Source: Bdellovibrio bacteriovorus (lineage in GTDB: Bacteria > Bdellovibrionota > Bdellovibrionia > Bdellovibrionales > Bdellovibrionaceae). From it: 64,000 bases of DNA. Within the stretch, counting starts at the first letter, position 1. Each line of letters starts with the position of its first letter. The position numbers and the translations under genes are program-made. The notes beneath the pieces were generated by a model. It did not search any database, was not told where the DNA came from, and was given only the letters and a program-made list of their open reading frames with translations. Shown piece after piece: positions 33,873 to 44,834 of this stretch. Where the stretch lies: contig NZ_LUKF01000001.1 in NCBI RefSeq assembly GCF_001592755.1, positions 280,360 to 344,359 on the forward strand, read 5' to 3'.

Positions 33873-34826
33873 ATGAAGATATTTGAACAGCTTGGCCGCG
33901 TTGCCTTGGGTACCCGCGTCCGCTTCTTTGGCGAAAAAATCGCCGATGATGCGACAAAGATTTATAGCCTTTATGACATTGATATGAACCCGAAGTGGTT
34001 TCCGGTCTTTTACGTTCTTTCTCAGGATGAAGAGCGAACCATCACGTCCATTGCGGATGAAATCGGGCATTCTCATGCGTCTGTTAGCAAGATCGTTAAA
34101 GAAATGATGAAGGCCCGACTTATACTAGAAAAAGCAAGCAGGCAGGATAAACGTCGCACGCTGGTAAGCCTTTCTAAAAGTGGCCAAGACATGGCTCGCA
34201 AGATTGAAGCGCAATACCTTGATGTCAAAGCCGCCGTCGAAGAGCTTTCGGCTCAGTCTAAAAATGATCTCTGGAAAGCCCTTGAAGAATGGGAGTACCT
34301 ATTTGCACAAAAATCCTTATTTGCTCGAGTTGCGGAACAAAAGAAGAAACGTGAATCCGCAAAAGTCGAAATCGTTCCTTACTCTCGCAAGTATCGTTCT
34401 GCTTTTTTAGAGCTGAACGAGGAATGGATCCGCACTTACTTTAAGATTGAGCAGGCCGATCGCGACGCCTTAGGGGATCCTGAAGGTTATATTTTGAAAC
34501 GCGGTGGCTTTATTTTTGTCGCTCTATTAAACAATAAACCCGTCGGCGTATGCGCCCTGATTAAACGTGATGACCCTACTTATCCTTATGAGTTGGCCAA
34601 AATGGCCGTCGCACCTGAAGCCCGCGGTAAAAATATTGGTTGGCTCTTAGGAAACGCCGTTGTTGAAAAAGCAAAAGAACTGAAGGCAAAGAAACTCTTT
34701 CTTGAAAGCAACACTATTTTAAAACCTGCCATTTCGCTTTATGAAAAGTTGGGATTTAAAAAAGTAGTAGGTCCACCAACACCCTATGAAAGATGCAATA
34801 TTCAGATGGAGCTTAAATTAAAATAA
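33873..34826 (+). CDS. MarR-GNAT fusion: HTH regulator / N-acetyltransferase
   Basis: 317 residues. Residues 1-140 are a MarR winged helix (ERTITSIADEIGHSHASVSKIVKEMMKARLILEKASRQDKRRTLVSLS). Residues about 165-317 are a GNAT acetyltransferase with acetyl-CoA loop KMAVAPEARGKNIGWLLGNAVVEKA and SLYEKLGFKKV. This fusion is a known family whose acetyl acceptor is generally unknown. No ribosome site is visible; the -10 is 6 nt before the ATG. Confidence 0.9.
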   Translation: MKIFEQLGRVALGTRVRFFGEKIADDATKIYSLYDIDMNPKWFPVFYVLSQDEERTITSIADEIGHSHASVSKIVKEMMKARLILEKASRQDKRRTLVSLSKSGQDMARKIEAQYLDVKAAVEELSAQSKNDLWKALEEWEYLFAQKSLFARVAEQKKKRESAKVEIVPYSRKYRSAFLELNEEWIRTYFKIEQADRDALGDPEGYILKRGGFIFVALLNNKPVGVCALIKRDDPTYPYELAKMAVAPEARGKNIGWLLGNAVVEKAKELKAKKLFLESNTILKPAISLYEKLGFKKVVGPPTPYERCNIQMELKLK

Positions 34827-34919
34827 GCTTCCCCTGGTTTGTCTTGCGCGAAAACAGGCGTTCTTAATTTGACTCATCTATTTTCCGAAATAGAATTGAC
34901 GGCACAACCGGAGACTTCT

Positions 34920-35582
34920 ATGCGTAAAATAATTGGTGGCGTTTTTCAATCTCTCGATGGTGTTATGCAAGCTCCTGGGGGTCCTAACGAAGACCCTATG
35001 GGTGGGTTTAAATACGGCGGGTGGTCCACAACATTTTGGGATGAACGCATGAACGCCGCTATGGGCGCGGTCTTTGACAAGCCCTTTGATCTTTTGCTGG
35101 GGCGTCGTACCTATGATATTTTTGCTGCCCACTGGGGATACCTGGGTGAAATTGATCCGATCGCAGCTTCTTTCACGAAGTGCCAGAAATACGTATTAAC
35201 TCATGGAAACCAATCTTTAGAGTGGAAGAATTCTCATCGCGTTGCCAGTATTGAGGATCTTAAAAAGATTAAGGGCAGCGAGGGACCGGATCTGCTGATT
35301 CAAGGAAGCTCGACACTTTACCCGTCTCTTTTCGCAGAAAATTTAATTGATCGACTTTTCGTGATGACCTTCCCCGTGGTTCTTGGAAAAGGAAAACGCC
35401 TTTTTGGAGAGGGAACTCCGGGTGGACGAATGAAGATGGTGCAAAGTGATATCTCTTCAACAGGTGTCATCATTGCCACTTACGAACCTGATGGTAAAGT
35501 TCCAACAGGTGATTTCGGTCTTTCGGAGCCAAGCCCCGCTGAACTTCAACGAAGAGACAAAATTAAAAAAGGTCAGTGGTAA
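34920..35582 (+). CDS. Dihydrofolate-reductase-fold protein (RibD C-terminal-like)
   Basis: 220 residues. RKIIGGVFQSLDGVMQAPGGPNEDPMGGFKYGGW and LLLGRRTYDIFAAHW, then GPDLLIQGSSTLYPSLF and LIDRLFVMTFPVVLGKGKRLFGEG match the YyaP/YwjB branch of the RibD_C/DHFR family. GGAG before the ATG at 34920 decides the start. These proteins bind NADPH but are not usually true DHFR enzymes. Its neighbour is an AbgT family transporter; a link to folate metabolism is speculative. Confidence 0.88.
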   Translation: MRKIIGGVFQSLDGVMQAPGGPNEDPMGGFKYGGWSTTFWDERMNAAMGAVFDKPFDLLLGRRTYDIFAAHWGYLGEIDPIAASFTKCQKYVLTHGNQSLEWKNSHRVASIEDLKKIKGSEGPDLLIQGSSTLYPSLFAENLIDRLFVMTFPVVLGKGKRLFGEGTPGGRMKMVQSDISSTGVIIATYEPDGKVPTGDFGLSEPSPAELQRRDKIKKGQW

Positions 35583-35659
35583 GATTCTTCTTTATTCTTG
35601 ATCCTAACTTTCAACAGTGGTCTGCTTGGTGAGTAGAGTTTTTACTACTGAGGGGACGA

Positions 35660-37204
35660 ATGAGTACAGATGTTCAGGCCGCAGACAATAAGCTGTTGAA
35701 TCGAATTCTTTTAAAAGTTGAAAAAGCCGGGAATGCATTGCCACAACCCGCTTTGATGTTTTTACTTTTGGCGTTCCTCGTCGTCATAGTTTCGGCCATT
35801 CTCGCTTCTATGGGAGTCGAGGCGACAAATCCCGTAACTAAAGCCGTCATCAAACCAGTCAATCTTCTATCCGTGGGCGGATTGCACATCATTCTTACTG
35901 ATATGGTAAAAAACTTCACAGGCTTTGCGCCATTGGGAACGGTTTTGGTGGCAATGCTTGGTTTTAGTTTAGCCGAAAAAAGCGGGCTTTTAAGCTCGAT
36001 CCTTCGCCTGGTTGTGACTAAATCTCCGCGAGCTCTTTTGATTCCAGCGATTTTGCTTGCAGGCATTCTTTCGCACACTGCAGGTGATATCGGATATGTT
36101 CTTTTAATCCCTCTAGCCGCAATGGTGTTTCACAGCGTAGGCATGCATCCTTTGGCAGGTTTGGCGATTTGTTTCGCCGGAGTTTCCGGAGGCTTTGCCG
36201 CAAACTTTATTATTAGCTCGATCGATCCCTTGTTAGCAGGCCTTTCGCAAGAAGCAGCTCGCGTGATGGACCCGAACTATGTGGTGACTCCCGTTGTGAA
36301 CTGGTACTTCATGTCGGCATCCTCGTTGTTAATCATTGTGGTCGGCACCATCATCGGAAAGAAAATCACCATTCCTTATCTGGGAAATTATCAAGGAGAC
36401 GCTCCGAGCGCAGGCCCCACGGACCTTAATGCCTACGAGCGCCGCGGTCTTTTGTATGCAGGAATCGTCTTTGCCATTTTATTGATCGCTTTGCTGTTAG
36501 GAACAGTTCCAGCCAATGGATTTTTAAGAAATCCAGAGAATGGCTCCGTATTGGATTCTCCGTTCCTAAAGGGCACCATCGCGATCATCTTTGTCTTCGG
36601 TATCTTAACCGGCCTTGCTTACGGTTTTGGAGCGAAGACATTTAAAAACCAGAACGACATTACGAACGCCCTTCAAGATTCGATGGCGACAATGGCGCCT
36701 TATCTTGTCATGGTGTTTTTTGCGTCTCAGTTTATCGCGTTGTTTGCGGCTTCCAATGTCGGACTTATTTTAGCGGTCAACGGATCAGAACTCCTAAAAT
36801 CCATGGGTCTTTCAGCGATTCCGTTGATGATTGGGTTTATTATTCTTATTTGCATCTTAGATATCTTTATCGGAAGTGCTTCAGCGAAATGGGCCTTAAC
36901 GGCCCCCGTGTTTGTTCCAATGTTCATGCTTTTAGGTTTGTCACCAGAGCTCACACAGGCTTCTTATCGTGTGGCAGATTCCGTAGTAAATATTATTTCA
37001 CCACTGATGCCGTACTTCCCTTTGATTCTAGCATTTGCGAATAAGTATGATCCTAAGGCCCGCGTCGGTACGTTGATCGCGTTGATGATTCCGTATTCTA
37101 TCGCATTCTTAATCACTTGGTCGATCATGCTCTTTATTTGGATTGGCTTTGATTTACCGCTCGGGCCTGGGGCTCATTTAAAATATATTATTCCAGGTCA
37201 ATAG
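35660..37204 (+). CDS. abgT: AbgT family transporter (p-aminobenzoyl-glutamate / sulfonamide efflux type)
   Basis: 514 residues, near the 510 of E. coli AbgT, with about 11-13 membrane segments. Signatures are NALPQPALMFLLLAFLVVIVSA, SHTAGDIGYVLLIPLAAMVF, SGGFAANFIISSIDPLLAGLSQEAA and the C-terminal IFIGSASAKWALTAPVFVPMFMLLG with PYFPLILAFANKYDP. Members import p-aminobenzoyl-glutamate or export sulfonamides. AGGGGACGA precedes the ATG. A terminator follows. Confidence 0.92.
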   Translation: MSTDVQAADNKLLNRILLKVEKAGNALPQPALMFLLLAFLVVIVSAILASMGVEATNPVTKAVIKPVNLLSVGGLHIILTDMVKNFTGFAPLGTVLVAMLGFSLAEKSGLLSSILRLVVTKSPRALLIPAILLAGILSHTAGDIGYVLLIPLAAMVFHSVGMHPLAGLAICFAGVSGGFAANFIISSIDPLLAGLSQEAARVMDPNYVVTPVVNWYFMSASSLLIIVVGTIIGKKITIPYLGNYQGDAPSAGPTDLNAYERRGLLYAGIVFAILLIALLLGTVPANGFLRNPENGSVLDSPFLKGTIAIIFVFGILTGLAYGFGAKTFKNQNDITNALQDSMATMAPYLVMVFFASQFIALFAASNVGLILAVNGSELLKSMGLSAIPLMIGFIILICILDIFIGSASAKWALTAPVFVPMFMLLGLSPELTQASYRVADSVVNIISPLMPYFPLILAFANKYDPKARVGTLIALMIPYSIAFLITWSIMLFIWIGFDLPLGPGAHLKYIIPGQ

Positions 37205-37216
37205 GAATGAAAAAGA

Positions 37217-37251
37217 AAGGTCCCATCGCTAAGCCCTGGGACCTTATTTTT

Positions 37252-37253
<2 letters not shown>
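37217..37253 (+). terminator. Intrinsic terminator of the AbgT gene
   Basis: 9-bp stem AAGGTCCCA / TGGGACCTT, loop 37226-37236, then a run of seven T residues that abuts the katG stop region on the other strand. Confidence 0.92.
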
Positions 37254-39465
<2,212 letters not shown>

Positions 39466-39601
39466 TTAATGTCTTCCACGTTTTCAAAAGTTTTTTAAAT
39501 TGGAAAGACTTTAGTAATTGAAGCCTGCGAACACTGTGTTTGCACATGTCCGCAAGGTTCAAATTACCGGGTCGCTATGAGTTAAAACTCTGTACTTGTC
39601 T

Positions 39602-39955
39602 TTACCAATATTGCTCAGCGGGACGAACCTCAATGGCTCCTCCAAGACGAGCGGCAGGAATGCGAGAAGCCACTGCTATTGCCTCTTCCATACTGTTCGC
39701 TTCTAAAATGCAGTACCCTCCAGCACCTTCAGGCATATAGGTCCCACTTTTGGTTTCGATTTGGCCGTTGCGAATCTTCACAGTTTTCGCCGCGGTCGGA
39801 AGGCCCAAGGGAAGTCCCGATACAAGACCTGGCGTTTTATTAAATTCTGCATAATCGGTGTAAATAGCTTTCTGCTCCTCTTTGGATAATGCATTCCATT
39901 TTTCAGATCCTGGAAGTGGTGCAGACCCTTGATAAATTAATAATACAAATTTCAT
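39602..39955 (-). CDS. YciI/DGPF family protein
   Basis: 117 residues. MKFVLLIYQGSAPLPGSEKWNALSKEEQKAIYTDY and GGYCILEANSMEEAIAVASRIPAARLGGAIEVRPA match the YciI-like (DGPF) ferredoxin-fold family. Such genes often sit next to an ECF sigma factor with a SnoaL tail, as here (divergent at 40099). AAAGGAGGCTATTT precedes the ATG. Enzymatic role unknown. Confidence 0.9.
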   Translation of the reverse strand: MKFVLLIYQGSAPLPGSEKWNALSKEEQKAIYTDYAEFNKTPGLVSGLPLGLPTAAKTVKIRNGQIETKSGTYMPEGAGGYCILEANSMEEAIAVASRIPAARLGGAIEVRPAEQYW

Positions 39956-40098
39956 AAATAGCCTCCTTTTATTCGTGATTCCAATGAGTTACGATATAGC
40001 AAAAATAATTGCAGTAATTCTGTCACACTCTTCAATGTTCATTCGTCATCCATATGACGGATGAGAACTCACTGATGTGACAGAAAAGTTGGCGGAGC

Positions 40099-41001
40099 AT
40101 GGATAAAAAAGATTGGCTTACAAAAAATTTCGAAGAGACACGCACGCATTTAAAGGCCGTGGCCTATAAAATGTTGGGCTCTGCCGGAGACGCCGAGGAT
40201 GCCGTTCAAGAGGCGTGGATCCGCCTTAATCATTCTGAATCCGAAAAGATCGAAAACTTGAACGGCTGGTTAACAACGGTTGTCGCCAGGGTTTGTTTGG
40301 ATATGCTTCGCTCTCGTAAATCGCGTCGTGAAGATACTCTTGATCATGAAGAATCGAAGATGTCGCTTCAAGATCCAGAAAATATGGAAGCGAAATTTTT
40401 AATCGCAGACTCGGTCGGGCCTGCTTTGTTAGTCGTGTTAGATCATCTAACGCCGAGTGAAAGAATTGCTTTTGTTCTTCACGATCTTTTCGAGGTTCCC
40501 TTTGAAGACATAGCGCCGATCATTGATCGTACAGAAGAAGCGACAAGACAGCTTGCTAGCCGTGCGCGCCGTCGCATTCGCGGCGCCAGTCATTCGCAAA
40601 AAGATCTTGATCGGCAGCAAGAAGTTGTTGCTGCCTTCTTAGCTGCTTCTCGCGAAGGAAATTTCGAAGCCCTGCTGCGTGTTCTTCATCCAGATGCGAT
40701 CCTTCGCGCGGATGAAACGGCAATTAAAGTCGCTGAGATGAATAAATCTCGCGGAGCACCCCAATTCAAAAAAGAAATCAAAGGCGCTGCGGAAGTTGCA
40801 AATACTCTTAAAGGCAAGGCTTCAGAAGCGCGCTTGGCCTTGGTCAATGGCCTTCCGGGTCTTACATGGGCACCGGGTGGAAAACCTATCGTGGCCTTTT
40901 GTTTCTCTGTCGAGGCCGGAAAAATTTCCGCCATCGACATTGTTATGGATAAAAATAAGCTTACCGATATTGAAGTTCAAATCATCGAAGCAGGAGAATA
41001 A
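40099..41001 (+). CDS. ECF sigma factor with C-terminal SnoaL-like domain (SigJ / ECF41-like)
   Basis: 300 residues. Sigma region 2 (HLKAVAYKMLGSAGDAEDAVQEAWIRLN) and region 4 (LDHLTPSERIAFVLHDLFEVPFEDIAPIIDRTEEATRQLASRARRRI) are clear. Residues about 175-300 form a SnoaL-like domain (EVVAAFLAASREGNFEALLRVLHPDAILRADE) that in ECF41 proteins controls activity without an anti-sigma factor. There is no obvious WLPEP linker motif, and DGGG-type text is replaced by DETAIK, so it may belong to a related ECF group. The DoxX-like gene follows with a 2-nt gap. Confidence 0.88.
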   Translation: MDKKDWLTKNFEETRTHLKAVAYKMLGSAGDAEDAVQEAWIRLNHSESEKIENLNGWLTTVVARVCLDMLRSRKSRREDTLDHEESKMSLQDPENMEAKFLIADSVGPALLVVLDHLTPSERIAFVLHDLFEVPFEDIAPIIDRTEEATRQLASRARRRIRGASHSQKDLDRQQEVVAAFLAASREGNFEALLRVLHPDAILRADETAIKVAEMNKSRGAPQFKKEIKGAAEVANTLKGKASEARLALVNGLPGLTWAPGGKPIVAFCFSVEAGKISAIDIVMDKNKLTDIEVQIIEAGE

Positions 41002-41003
41002 GC

Positions 41004-41375
41004 ATGAGCATTTTTTTATGGGTCCTTCAGTTTGCCCTGGCATTTCATACACTCATTGGTGCGGTTTGGAAGTTTTCAAACACCGCTGAAGCAACAATGC
41101 CGACTCTGGGCGCGATTCCTCAAGGCGTCTGGATGGGGCTTGCGGTTTTGGAAATTCTTCTGGGATTGTGTTTGATACTGCCGCTCTTCAAAAGAGATAT
41201 GGCGAAAGCCGCACCTATAGCCGCGGGACTAATCGCGGCAGAAATGTTGGTGTTCTGCGCCCTTCATTTATTTTCTGGCAGTACGGAGTACGGCCCGATG
41301 ATTTATTGGCTAGTAGTCGCGGCGCTTTGTGGATTTATTGCTTACGGCCGCCTGGTATTAAAACCGATTAAATAA
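41004..41375 (+). CDS. DoxX-like small membrane protein
   Basis: 123 residues with four membrane helices: LWVLQFALAFHTLIGAVWKF, PQGVWMGLAVLEILLGLCLILP and later. The pattern is that of the DoxX-like family commonly encoded beside ECF41-type sigma factors. It starts 2 nt after the sigma factor stop and is therefore in the same operon and probably its target. Confidence 0.85.
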   Translation: MSIFLWVLQFALAFHTLIGAVWKFSNTAEATMPTLGAIPQGVWMGLAVLEILLGLCLILPLFKRDMAKAAPIAAGLIAAEMLVFCALHLFSGSTEYGPMIYWLVVAALCGFIAYGRLVLKPIK

Positions 41376-41494
41376 ATTTGTCATTCATCGATGGCGGCTT
41401 TGTGTATAAACAATGAGGTCGCCCCAATGTCCTCCTTTGGTTGAGCTTTTTAAGAGTCAAAAATAAAGTGATTCAAAACAATCAAGGAGGACAA

Positions 41495-41953
41495 ATGCGT
41501 TTAGCAATTCTTGTGACTACTGCCGTTTTAGGATTCTCTCTTCCTACTCTTGCCGAAAAAGTTTCCGAAGGAAAAATGAAAGAGAGCTTAAGCAAGCTTG
41601 TACCGGAATCCAAAGTCGTAAAACAAGACGGAGATGAATTCGAAGTGTCTACGCCGAAACAAACCATTGTGGAAGTGGAATTCAATCGTGATGGCACTGT
41701 GGAAGAAGCTTCCGGAGATGCTGCCGTTGCCGGTGACGTATTCACTCCAGGCAATAACATGATCACTTTGCAGCAAGCCGTGGATTCATTGAAGAAAGCT
41801 GGTAAAAATCCTAAAGGCGACTGGTCTTATAAGAAGTCATTCACGAACGGTTGGGTTTATGAATTTGAAGGCGTTGAAAATGGCAATGACATGGAATATG
41901 CCGTCAGCGCCAAGGACGGTAAGATCGTTAAAGACAATCGCGATCTACTATAG
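41495..41953 (+). CDS. Secreted PepSY-like protein
   Basis: 152 residues with a signal peptide (MRLAILVTTAVLGFSLPTLA). The mature protein has two short repeats: LVPESKVVKQDGDEFEVSTPKQTIVEVEFNRDGTV and LQQAVDSLKKAGKNPKGDWSYKKSFTNGWVYEFEGVENGNDMEYAVSAKDGKIV. The second ends in the beta-hairpin typical of PepSY domains. GGAGGACAA precedes the ATG at 41495. A periplasmic inhibitory or binding role is possible; not established. Confidence 0.7.
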   Translation: MRLAILVTTAVLGFSLPTLAEKVSEGKMKESLSKLVPESKVVKQDGDEFEVSTPKQTIVEVEFNRDGTVEEASGDAAVAGDVFTPGNNMITLQQAVDSLKKAGKNPKGDWSYKKSFTNGWVYEFEGVENGNDMEYAVSAKDGKIVKDNRDLL

Positions 41954-41964
41954 TCGTTCGTTTT

Positions 41965-41996
41965 AAAGTCTTCTTGCCTTCGGGCAAGAAGACTTT
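41965..41996. terminator. Bidirectional terminator with UUCG tetraloop
   Basis: Perfect 14-bp stem AAAGTCTTCTTGCC / GGCAAGAAGACTTT closed by C(TTCG)G, a classical very stable tetraloop, between convergent genes at 41953 and 42007. Confidence 0.93.
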
Positions 41997-42006
41997 CGTG
42001 CTTGAG

Positions 42007-42489
42007 TTAGTCTGCTTTTGAACCTTCAAACATTGTATTTCCGTTAGCCGTTTCCGCAGGAACAGGTTGAACGACATCGAAGTGTTCAACGATCTTTCCG
42101 TTTTCGACTCTGAAAATATCCACAATCGCTCGGCCCAGATCTTTTTCATCTTTCTTTGAATGAAGATGAAGTGCGACCAAGTCGCCGTCGGCAATAGCGC
42201 GATAGATTTTTACGTGAGATTTCGGATTTTCTTTAAAATAGCCTTCAAAGTAATTGTAGAAGGCGGCAGCACCATTCGGAACATGCGGATTGTGCTGAAT
42301 GTATTTGTCACCGATATACTTTTTCGCGGCTTCTGTGGGCTTGTGCTTGTTAAAAGCAAGCTCGTAGAATTCTGTGACTACTTTTTTATTCGCCTCTTCC
42401 TTCTTTTGAGCGTCTTGAGTTTTGGCCGCGAAGGCCGTGACGGAAAAGATTAGGACGGAGGAGATGCAAAGGACGTTTTTTAGATTCAT
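42007..42489 (-). CDS. Secreted SnoaL-like/NTF2 family protein
   Basis: 160 residues with a signal peptide (MNLKNVLCISSVLIFSVTAFA). The NTF2-like domain reads KKVVTEFYELAFNKHKPTEAAKKYIGDKYIQHNPHVPNGAAAFYNYFEGYF and DIFRVENGKIVEHFDVVQPVP, the SnoaL-like aldol-condensing-enzyme pattern with the conserved YIQHNP. AGGAG precedes the ATG. Most homologues are annotated without substrate. Periplasmic. Confidence 0.87.
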   Translation of the reverse strand: MNLKNVLCISSVLIFSVTAFAAKTQDAQKKEEANKKVVTEFYELAFNKHKPTEAAKKYIGDKYIQHNPHVPNGAAAFYNYFEGYFKENPKSHVKIYRAIADGDLVALHLHSKKDEKDLGRAIVDIFRVENGKIVEHFDVVQPVPAETANGNTMFEGSKAD

Positions 42490-42656
42490 TTCAGTGCTCC
42501 TGTTAAACTTCTTTGTTGCAGTCTATCTCATCACAAGAGACTTCGAGTGACCAGCTCCTGCCTTGCTCAGTTTGTATATGAACATCAATTAGGAATCATT
42601 TGCAGAGAATGCATTCTGCGGTAATCTGAGTACAAGTTTTCTGCGGAGGAATTTGC

Positions 42657-43169
42657 ATGGCAAAAAAGATTTCTAAAGCATCTAAGAAAGTAGCAAAGAA
42701 AGTTATTCGCAAAAAAACGGCCGAGAATAAAAAGACGGCTTCCAAAGCCACTTCTCAAAAGTCTTCTAAGGTGAAGTTGTTGTCTGGAGGAAATCCTCAA
42801 ATAGCAAAAGCCGACGGAGACGCTCCCATTCAAGCTTACATCGCCGCGATGCCCGGCTGGAAAAGCAACGTCGGTAAGACCATTGATAAGGTCATCACAA
42901 AAGCTCTGCCGAATGTGCAAAAAGCCGTGAAGTGGAACTCCCCCTTTTACGGAGTCGAAGGAAAGGGCTGGATCATCAACGTTCATTGCTTCACAAAGTA
43001 CGTGAAGATCACATTCTTCGCGGGAGGTTTACTAAAACCAAAACCTCCGGGAACTTCCAAATACGAAAAAATCCGCCACCTGAATATCCTAGAAACCGAT
43101 AAGATCGATGAAAAACAACTGGCGGACTGGGTGAAGCAAGCTTCGAAGGTGGAAGGTTGGATTCCTTAA
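42657..43169 (+). CDS. DUF1801 protein with Lys-rich histone-like N-terminal tail
   Basis: 170 residues. The first about 42 are Lys/Ala/Ser-rich (AKKISKASKKVAKKVIRKKT...), like histone H1 or HU-type tails. The remaining 125 form a DUF1801 (YdhG-like) domain: QAYIAAMPGWKSNVGKTIDKVITKALPNVQKAVKWNSPFYGVEGKGW. DUF1801 proteins are small alpha/beta proteins of unknown function. GAGGAATTTGC precedes the ATG. The tail suggests nucleic-acid binding; that is inference. Confidence 0.87.
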   Translation: MAKKISKASKKVAKKVIRKKTAENKKTASKATSQKSSKVKLLSGGNPQIAKADGDAPIQAYIAAMPGWKSNVGKTIDKVITKALPNVQKAVKWNSPFYGVEGKGWIINVHCFTKYVKITFFAGGLLKPKPPGTSKYEKIRHLNILETDKIDEKQLADWVKQASKVEGWIP

Positions 43170-43267
43170 CGACAATTTTATATTTGCACTTCCTCAGCAA
43201 AGTCCTCAAATAGAATACAGTTAATTATGCGGTACTGCCCATCGAACAATATCGAACGATGGAGTTG

Positions 43268-44305
43268 CTAATTTGTTTTTGACTCTCGCGTTTTAGCGAA
43301 ATGTTCACGATACAACTGCAATGAAGCGTGGTAACCGAACGAATAATATTCTCTCAGTAAGTCCCATGAAAAGTCTTTGTAAAGCTGAATGTGAATTTTG
43401 TGTAGCCATTCGAATTCTCCTTTCGCCTGCTTGGAGAATTGGGACGAACTAAAAGATCTATAGTTTATGCTAATTACAGGATAGTCTGCCCACAGCCGAG
43501 TAGGGAGAATTCCTCCTGGAAAGTGTTCTCTAGCAAATTCGGCCATCTTCTGGGTCAGAACCGTACTTATGTTTGGGTCAAAGACCCCGCCTGTGGAATC
43601 TTGAAAACGGATTTCGTATTCGCCTGTATTGGTACGAATCTTTAACGTGATACTTCCGGCATCTGCTTTCCTTTCTATTCGCCCCCCGCTAGGTACAGTT
43701 AATAGAAGGGGATCTTGTAGTATAAACTGATTAGCACTTTGCAGACTATCTAAACGTATACGAATTGCCCGCTGTGGAGTCGCTTCTAATATGCTAGCTC
43801 CCGCGCCGTATCCGTTGTGACTATATTGTATTTCTTCATTTAGTTTCAGCCAGTTCACACTTTGTTCAACCCAAGCAAGGAAAACATACTCCAAATAGCT
43901 CAGCCTATCTGAGGAGACGGTACGAAGATCATTCGTAGTTCTATTGGCCAACCTTCCCCACACATCCATGTTCTGCAAAACATCGTAATGAAGCCTGGAA
44001 TTATATTCATCAAGGCCACGAAACATCGCCGTTTCTTCCGGTAAGTTACCGATCGTTTTTCGATAAGGGGAGAATATCTTTCCCGTGGCGGGATCCCACA
44101 TTACAGGCACGGATACCTTAAAACTGTATTCTTTTTGGGGAGCAACCAAGAACGTACTAATCATGAAGTACGTAGCCACTGCGATCGCACCTATTGCGGT
44201 GAAAAGAATATTTTCTATTTCACCAGAAAAATCATTTTTATATGAAATCCAAATAGCAACCACCGTAAAAATAGCCAGTAAGACTAAAAAAATCCAAACA
44301 GTCAT
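43268..44305 (-). CDS. Two-TM membrane protein of unknown function, third gene of the ssrA-proximal cassette
   Basis: 345 residues. Two N-terminal membrane helices (about 2-21 and 33-54) are followed by a 290-residue soluble domain, probably cytoplasmic, containing RIRLDSLQSANQFILQDPLLL and a C-terminal LYKDFSWDLLREYYSFGYHASLQLYREHF. I recognise no family. GGGGGAAAAATG supports the ATG at 44305; an alternative GTG lies at 44365 without a ribosome site. A 14-bp palindrome (44378-44391) lies between it and the PIN gene, so it may be separately regulated or be the third gene of the cassette. Confidence 0.65.
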   Translation of the reverse strand: MTVWIFLVLLAIFTVVAIWISYKNDFSGEIENILFTAIGAIAVATYFMISTFLVAPQKEYSFKVSVPVMWDPATGKIFSPYRKTIGNLPEETAMFRGLDEYNSRLHYDVLQNMDVWGRLANRTTNDLRTVSSDRLSYLEYVFLAWVEQSVNWLKLNEEIQYSHNGYGAGASILEATPQRAIRIRLDSLQSANQFILQDPLLLTVPSGGRIERKADAGSITLKIRTNTGEYEIRFQDSTGGVFDPNISTVLTQKMAEFAREHFPGGILPTRLWADYPVISINYRSFSSSQFSKQAKGEFEWLHKIHIQLYKDFSWDLLREYYSFGYHASLQLYREHFAKTRESKTN

Positions 44306-44377
44306 TTTTCCCCCGTTACGGCGAACTGTCGATGGAATCACTATGTTCAATCCTTTGTTCTCCACGCTAAAATCTCA

Positions 44378-44391
44378 AAGATAGCTATCTT
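44378..44391. promoter_or_regulatory. 14-bp perfect palindrome upstream of the two-TM gene
   Basis: AAGATAGCTATCTT, 72 bp upstream of the ATG at 44305 and 7 bp after the PIN stop. It could be an operator or part of a weak transcription end; no T run follows. Confidence 0.45.
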
Positions 44392-44398
44392 GTCCATC

Positions 44399-44833
44399 TC
44401 ACTCGCGGCATTTTCTTAACATCGCTTCGAAACCTCTTCGTGGATAAATCTTTCCTTTAGGAGATATTAGATTCAAATTCTTGAAATCTGCCTTCAAAGA
44501 GTTGTCGTCGGTTATTAATATTCGTACGCCAGAAACTTTTGCTAGAGCTATGATATGAACATCATTGCTCATCATAAATGTTTGATTTATCTCGCTTGTG
44601 GCAGAGGCGACGTCATCATCGCTGACACTTTTCGCGGAACCCTTTCTTTTAAGTTCTGCAAGAATGGGAATAAATCGAGAGCACCTCAAGTACTCCTCCC
44701 TTAGTTGTCCACCATATAACATTTTTGCATGCCCATTTAAAATTTTGTTTTTGAGATGCCTCAATGGAGGGTCTACCGGTTCGCCTGTTAAAAAGATTTT
44801 ATGAATGTTGTTTACATCGACGATAACGCACAT
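44399..44833 (-). CDS. PIN-domain nuclease-like protein
   Basis: 144 residues. The four acidic positions of a PIN nuclease are visible: D6 in CVIVDVNNIHKIF, E46 in GGQLREEYLR, D91 in SNDVHIIALAKVSGVRILIT and D109 in TDDNSLKADF. PIN proteins are usually ssRNA nucleases, common as toxins or effectors. The ATG lies 1 nt after the stop of the AAA ATPase gene (TGATATG), so the two are coupled; a TTG at 44854 would overlap it. There is no VapB-type antitoxin beside it, which argues against an ordinary VapBC toxin. Confidence 0.75.
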   Translation of the reverse strand: MCVIVDVNNIHKIFLTGEPVDPPLRHLKNKILNGHAKMLYGGQLREEYLRCSRFIPILAELKRKGSAKSVSDDDVASATSEINQTFMMSNDVHIIALAKVSGVRILITDDNSLKADFKNLNLISPKGKIYPRRGFEAMLRKCRE

Positions 44834-44834
44834 A

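Noticed and set aside
44399..44833. VapC toxin of a VapBC toxin-antitoxin pair.
   Set aside because: No small antitoxin gene precedes it; instead it is coupled to a large ATPase, so a different partner logic is likely.
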